Positions 60,903-64,000 of a stretch of 64,000 bases of DNA are shown here, piece after piece. This DNA comes from Cryobacterium sp. Y29 (GTDB lineage Bacteria; Actinomycetota; Actinomycetes; Actinomycetales; Microbacteriaceae): positions 124,001 through 188,000 of the forward strand of contig NZ_PJJN01000031.1 in assembly GCF_002929825.1 (NCBI RefSeq). The letters are read 5' to 3'. The notes beneath the pieces were generated by a model. It saw only the letters and a list, made by a program, of their open reading frames with translations. It did no database searches and was not told the DNA's origin. The first letter of the stretch is position 1. Each line of letters opens with the position of its first letter. Position numbers and translations under genes: made by a program.

Positions 60903-62395
60903 ACACTCTGAACGATTCTGCTGTGCCGGCCACCCTGTTCATCAACGGCGCCTGGGTGCCCGCGAGCGACGCCGGCACCCGCGAGATCCGCTGCCCGGCC
61001 GACCAGAGCGTCGTCGGTACGGTCAGTGAGGCGACCACAGCGGATGTCCACGCCGCCATTCACTCCGCCCGCACCGCTTTCGACAGCCACGTTTGGAGCG
61101 CGGTTCCGGCGCCGGAACGCGGCGACTTTCTGCTGCGTGTCGCCGCCGAACTGCGCGTACGTCGCGCAGAGTTCGCCCGCGCCGAAACCCTCGACACCGG
61201 CAAACGCCTGGTCGAGAGCGAGATCGACATGGACGACATCGCGAATTGCTTTGCCTACTTCGGCAAGCTCGCCGGGCAGGACAGCGGACGCATCGTCGAT
61301 GCCGGCGACGAGAGCGTCGTCAGCCGCATCGTGCACGAACCCGTCGGCGTCTGCGGCCTGATCGCGCCGTGGAACTATCCGCTGCTGCAGGCCGCGTGGA
61401 AGATCGCTCCGGCCCTTGCCGCCGGCAACAGCTTCGTACTCAAGCCGAGCGAGCTGACCCCGCACACCAGCATGCTCATGATGATCTTGCTCGACGACCT
61501 CGGCCTTCCGGCCGGCGTCGCCAACCTCGTGCTCGGCGCAGGCGCCGTGGCCGGGGCGCCGCTCTCCAGCCACCCCGATGTCGACCTCGTTTCATTCACC
61601 GGCGGACTCGAAACCGGCAGGAAGATCGCCGCGGCCGCCGCTGGAACGGTCAAGAAGGTCGCGCTCGAACTCGGCGGTAAAAATCCCAACGTGATCTTTG
61701 CCGACGCCGACTTCGACGCGGCGCTGGACAATGCGCTCAACGGCGCGTTTGTGCACTCGGGGCAGGTCTGCTCGGCGGGCGCGCGCATCGTGGTGGAAGC
61801 ATCCGTCGCGGAGAAGTTCGTCGACGAGCTGGTGCGCCGCGCGAACCAGATTCGTCTCGGCGGACCGTTTGATCCAGAGTCCGAAACGGGGCCGCTGATC
61901 AGCGCAGCCCACCGCGACAAGGTCACCGCCTACGTGGCGAAGGGCATCGCCGAGGGCGCGCGCCTGCGCGCCGGCGGGACCTGGGGCGAGGGCGACCTCG
62001 CCCAGGGCTACTACTACACGCCGACCATTCTTGACCAGGTGTCGAGCGGCATGTCCGTTGTGATCGACGAAGCTTTCGGCCCGGTGGTGACGATTGAAAC
62101 CTTCGAGACCGAAGCCGAAGCCGTGCGCATCGCCAACGACACCGTCTACGGCCTGGCCGGCGCGGTCTGGACCCAGGACGCCGGCAAGGCCCAGCGCGTT
62201 GCCAAGGCCCTGCGCCACGGGACCGTCTGGATCAACGACTTCCACCCCTACCTGCCACAAGCGGAATGGGGCGGCTACGGCCAGTCGGGCGTCGGCCGCG
62301 AGCTCGGTCCGATGGGCCTCGGAGAGTACCAGGAGACCAAGCACATCTACCAGAACACGGCACCGGCCGTGACGGGCTGGTTTCAGCGGCGCTAG
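60899..62395 (+). CDS. betB: Betaine-aldehyde dehydrogenase
   Basis: This 498-residue NAD(P)-dependent aldehyde dehydrogenase oxidises betaine aldehyde to glycine betaine. It has the ALDH fold: GLIAPWNYPLLQ (Asn of the oxyanion hole), KPSELTP, FTGGLETG, the catalytic Glu in LELGGKNPN and the catalytic Cys in GQVCSAGAR. The ATG at 60899 overlaps the BCCT stop by 4 nt (ATGA), so the two are coupled. The downstream choline oxidase supplies the aldehyde. The context gives the assignment; the family alone includes related enzymes with other aldehyde substrates. Confidence 0.92.
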   Translation: MNTLNDSAVPATLFINGAWVPASDAGTREIRCPADQSVVGTVSEATTADVHAAIHSARTAFDSHVWSAVPAPERGDFLLRVAAELRVRRAEFARAETLDTGKRLVESEIDMDDIANCFAYFGKLAGQDSGRIVDAGDESVVSRIVHEPVGVCGLIAPWNYPLLQAAWKIAPALAAGNSFVLKPSELTPHTSMLMMILLDDLGLPAGVANLVLGAGAVAGAPLSSHPDVDLVSFTGGLETGRKIAAAAAGTVKKVALELGGKNPNVIFADADFDAALDNALNGAFVHSGQVCSAGARIVVEASVAEKFVDELVRRANQIRLGGPFDPESETGPLISAAHRDKVTAYVAKGIAEGARLRAGGTWGEGDLAQGYYYTPTILDQVSSGMSVVIDEAFGPVVTIETFETEAEAVRIANDTVYGLAGAVWTQDAGKAQRVAKALRHGTVWINDFHPYLPQAEWGGYGQSGVGRELGPMGLGEYQETKHIYQNTAPAVTGWFQRR

Positions 62396-62443
62396 CGGGC
62401 ATCCGCTCACCGGTATGACAGGAACACCCAGATTAGGAATCAA

Positions 62444-64000
62444 TTGACCACTGCAACACCAGCTACTCCCACCGAATTCGACTACATCGTCATCGGGGGC
62501 GGATCGGCGGGGGCCGCCGTTGCCGCACGGCTCTCGGAGGACCCGACCGTTGAGGTCGCCCTCGTGGAGGCCGGTCCGGACGACCGCGGGATCGACGCCA
62601 TTCTCCAGCTCGACCGCTGGATGGAATTGCTCGAGAGCGGCTACGACTGGGACTACCCCATCGAACCGCAGGAACACGGCAACTCGTTCATGCGGCACGC
62701 CCGCGCGAAAATCATGGGCGGCTGCTCGAGCCACAACTCCTGCATCGCCTTCTGGGCACCCGCGGAAGACCTCGACGACTGGGCCGGTAAGCACGGCGCG
62801 ACCGGTTGGGAGGCCGCCAACACCTTCCCGCTGTTCACCAAGCTGGAGACCAATGAAGACCAAGCTCCGCACCACGGCCAGGATGGCCCCGTGCACCTGA
62901 TGAATGTGCCGGCCAACGATCCGTGCGGGGTCGCCCTGCTGGATGCCTGCGAGCAGGCCGGTATTCCGCGCACCACGTTCAATGCGGGCACAACCGTGAT
63001 CAACGGTGCGAACTTCTTTCAGATCAACCGACAAGTTGACGGCACGCGGGCATCGTCCTCGGTCTCCTACATTCACCCGATCATGGAACGCCCCAATTTC
63101 ACGCTGCTCACCGATCGGCGTGCGCGCAAGCTCGTCTTCGACGAGAACAAGCGCTGCACCGGCGTTGATGTTGTCGACGCCGCCTTCGGTAAGACGCACC
63201 GCCTGAACGCCCGCGCCGAGGTCATCCTCTCGGCCGGCGCCATCGATTCACCGAAGCTGCTCATGCTCTCCGGTGTCGGTCCGGAGGAGCAGCTCGCCTC
63301 GTTCGGCATCGAGGTAATCGCGGACTCCCCCGGCGTCGGCGAGAACCTGCAGGACCACCCCGAAGGCGTCATTCAGTGGGAGGCCAAACGGCCAATGACC
63401 GATACCTCCACGCAGTGGTGGGAAGCCGGCATCTTCACCACGACCGAGGACGGCCTCGACCGTCCCGACCTCATGTTCCACTACGGCTCCGTACCGTTCG
63501 ACATGCACACCGCGCGCCACGGATACCCGACCACGGAAAACGGATTCTGCCTGACTCCGAACGTGACCCACGCCCGGTCACGCGGTACGGTGACGCTGCG
63601 CAGCAGCGACTATCGCGACAAGCCCAAGGTGGACCCGCGCTACTTCACCGACCCGCACGACATGCGCGTGATGATCGCCGGTATCCGCAAGGCCCGCGAG
63701 ATCGTCGGGCAGCCGGCCATGGCCGACTGGGCGGGTGAAGAGCTGTACCCCGGCATCGACGTGCAAACGGATGCTGAGATCACCTCCTATATCGAGAAGA
63801 CCCACAACACGGTTTACCACCCGGCCGGAACCGTGCGCATGGGCGCGATCGACGACGTGTTCTCGCCACTCGACCCGGAGCTGCGAGTAAAGGGTGTCAC
63901 CGGCCTGCGCGTCGCCGACGCCTCGGTGATGCCAGAGCTCGTCACCGTCAACCCGAACATCACCACAATGATGATCGGTGAGCGCTGCGCTGAGCTGGTG
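62444..64000 (+). CDS. codA: Choline oxidase (GMC flavoprotein), cut by the right edge
   Basis: Choline oxidase (EC 1.1.3.17) oxidises choline via betaine aldehyde with oxygen. The frame is open to the window edge for 519 codons. It shows the FAD dinucleotide loop IGGGSAGAAVAARL, His97 in GGCSSHNSC (the histidine that carries covalent FAD in the Arthrobacter enzyme), the catalytic His in VYHPAGTVRMG and the catalytic Asn in TVNPNITTMMIGE. I chose the TTG at 62444, as TAGGA lies 6-7 nt upstream and the protein then begins ten residues before the FAD motif. Similarity to Arthrobacter globiformis CodA, recalled from memory, is strong over the whole length. Confidence 0.93.
   Translation, partial: MTTATPATPTEFDYIVIGGGSAGAAVAARLSEDPTVEVALVEAGPDDRGIDAILQLDRWMELLESGYDWDYPIEPQEHGNSFMRHARAKIMGGCSSHNSCIAFWAPAEDLDDWAGKHGATGWEAANTFPLFTKLETNEDQAPHHGQDGPVHLMNVPANDPCGVALLDACEQAGIPRTTFNAGTTVINGANFFQINRQVDGTRASSSVSYIHPIMERPNFTLLTDRRARKLVFDENKRCTGVDVVDAAFGKTHRLNARAEVILSAGAIDSPKLLMLSGVGPEEQLASFGIEVIADSPGVGENLQDHPEGVIQWEAKRPMTDTSTQWWEAGIFTTTEDGLDRPDLMFHYGSVPFDMHTARHGYPTTENGFCLTPNVTHARSRGTVTLRSSDYRDKPKVDPRYFTDPHDMRVMIAGIRKAREIVGQPAMADWAGEELYPGIDVQTDAEITSYIEKTHNTVYHPAGTVRMGAIDDVFSPLDPELRVKGVTGLRVADASVMPELVTVNPNITTMMIGERCAELV

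Overview
The window is high-GC DNA from an actinobacterium, most likely Microbacteriaceae (Cryobacterium/Leifsonia-like). The evidence is frequent GTG and TTG starts, many TANNNT boxes 5-8 nt before start codons (leaderless mRNAs), actinobacterial families such as DUF2530, DUF3027, DUF4349, bacterial XPB with its helicase-associated partner and WXG100, and heavy use of the word CGGATGC/GCATCCG. It looks like ordinary chromosome: I see no rRNA, CRISPR array, prophage or intact insertion sequence. Two tRNAs are present, Ala(CGC) and Arg(CCT).

Layout. 1-3.3 kb: a phospho-sugar mutase cut by the left edge, convergent with adenosine deaminase and PTS IIA/IIB (nucleoside/sugar salvage). 3.7-12.2 kb: an SDR, an alpha/beta hydrolase, a DUF4349 lipoprotein, two acyl-CoA dehydrogenases, a ThrE exporter and an AlaX-like editing protein. 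12.5-21 kb: a 5-oxoprolinase locus. An NRAMP-like transporter and a YcsI-type protein on + converge with an operon on - (DUF979 remnant, DUF2891, pxpA, a pxpB-pxpC fusion, a biotin carboxylase-BCCP and a GntR regulator). The same 13-15 bp palindrome stands before both outer ends. 21-25.6 kb: two secreted acidic repeat proteins, a two-component system and a secreted serine protease followed by a small propeptide-like gene. 25.7-28.1 kb: 3-oxoacid CoA-transferase divergent from an IclR regulator.

28-37.6 kb: tRNA-Ala, rimJ, galU, 5-formyl-THF cyclo-ligase, fmdB, mscL, a large helicase-like protein with degenerate ATPase motifs, and corA. 37.6-43.5 kb: a phosphopantetheinyl transferase, an M1 peptidase and a Pls/PosA-type single-module NRPS; the transferase is the natural activator of the NRPS carrier domain. 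44-46.5 kb: tRNA-Arg, an HNH nuclease, a tiny transcript with its own terminator, and an NlpC/P60 hydrolase. 46.5-53.7 kb: a typical actinobacterial block (DtxR regulator, serC, DUF2530, DUF3027, cold-shock protein, helicase-associated protein, XPB). 53.8-58.5 kb: a RibD-like reductase, folP, a second two-component system and a WXG100 protein. 58.7-64 kb: a glycine-betaine operon (BCCT transporter, betaine-aldehyde dehydrogenase, choline oxidase), cut by the right edge.

The points I rate highest are the shared operator and remodelled transporter content of the 5-oxoprolinase locus, the propeptide-like partner of the serine protease, the apparently ATPase-dead helicase, the NRPS/transferase pair, and a 69-bp palindromic element present twice in inverted orientation. 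All functional calls come from reading translated sequence by eye; no database search was run.
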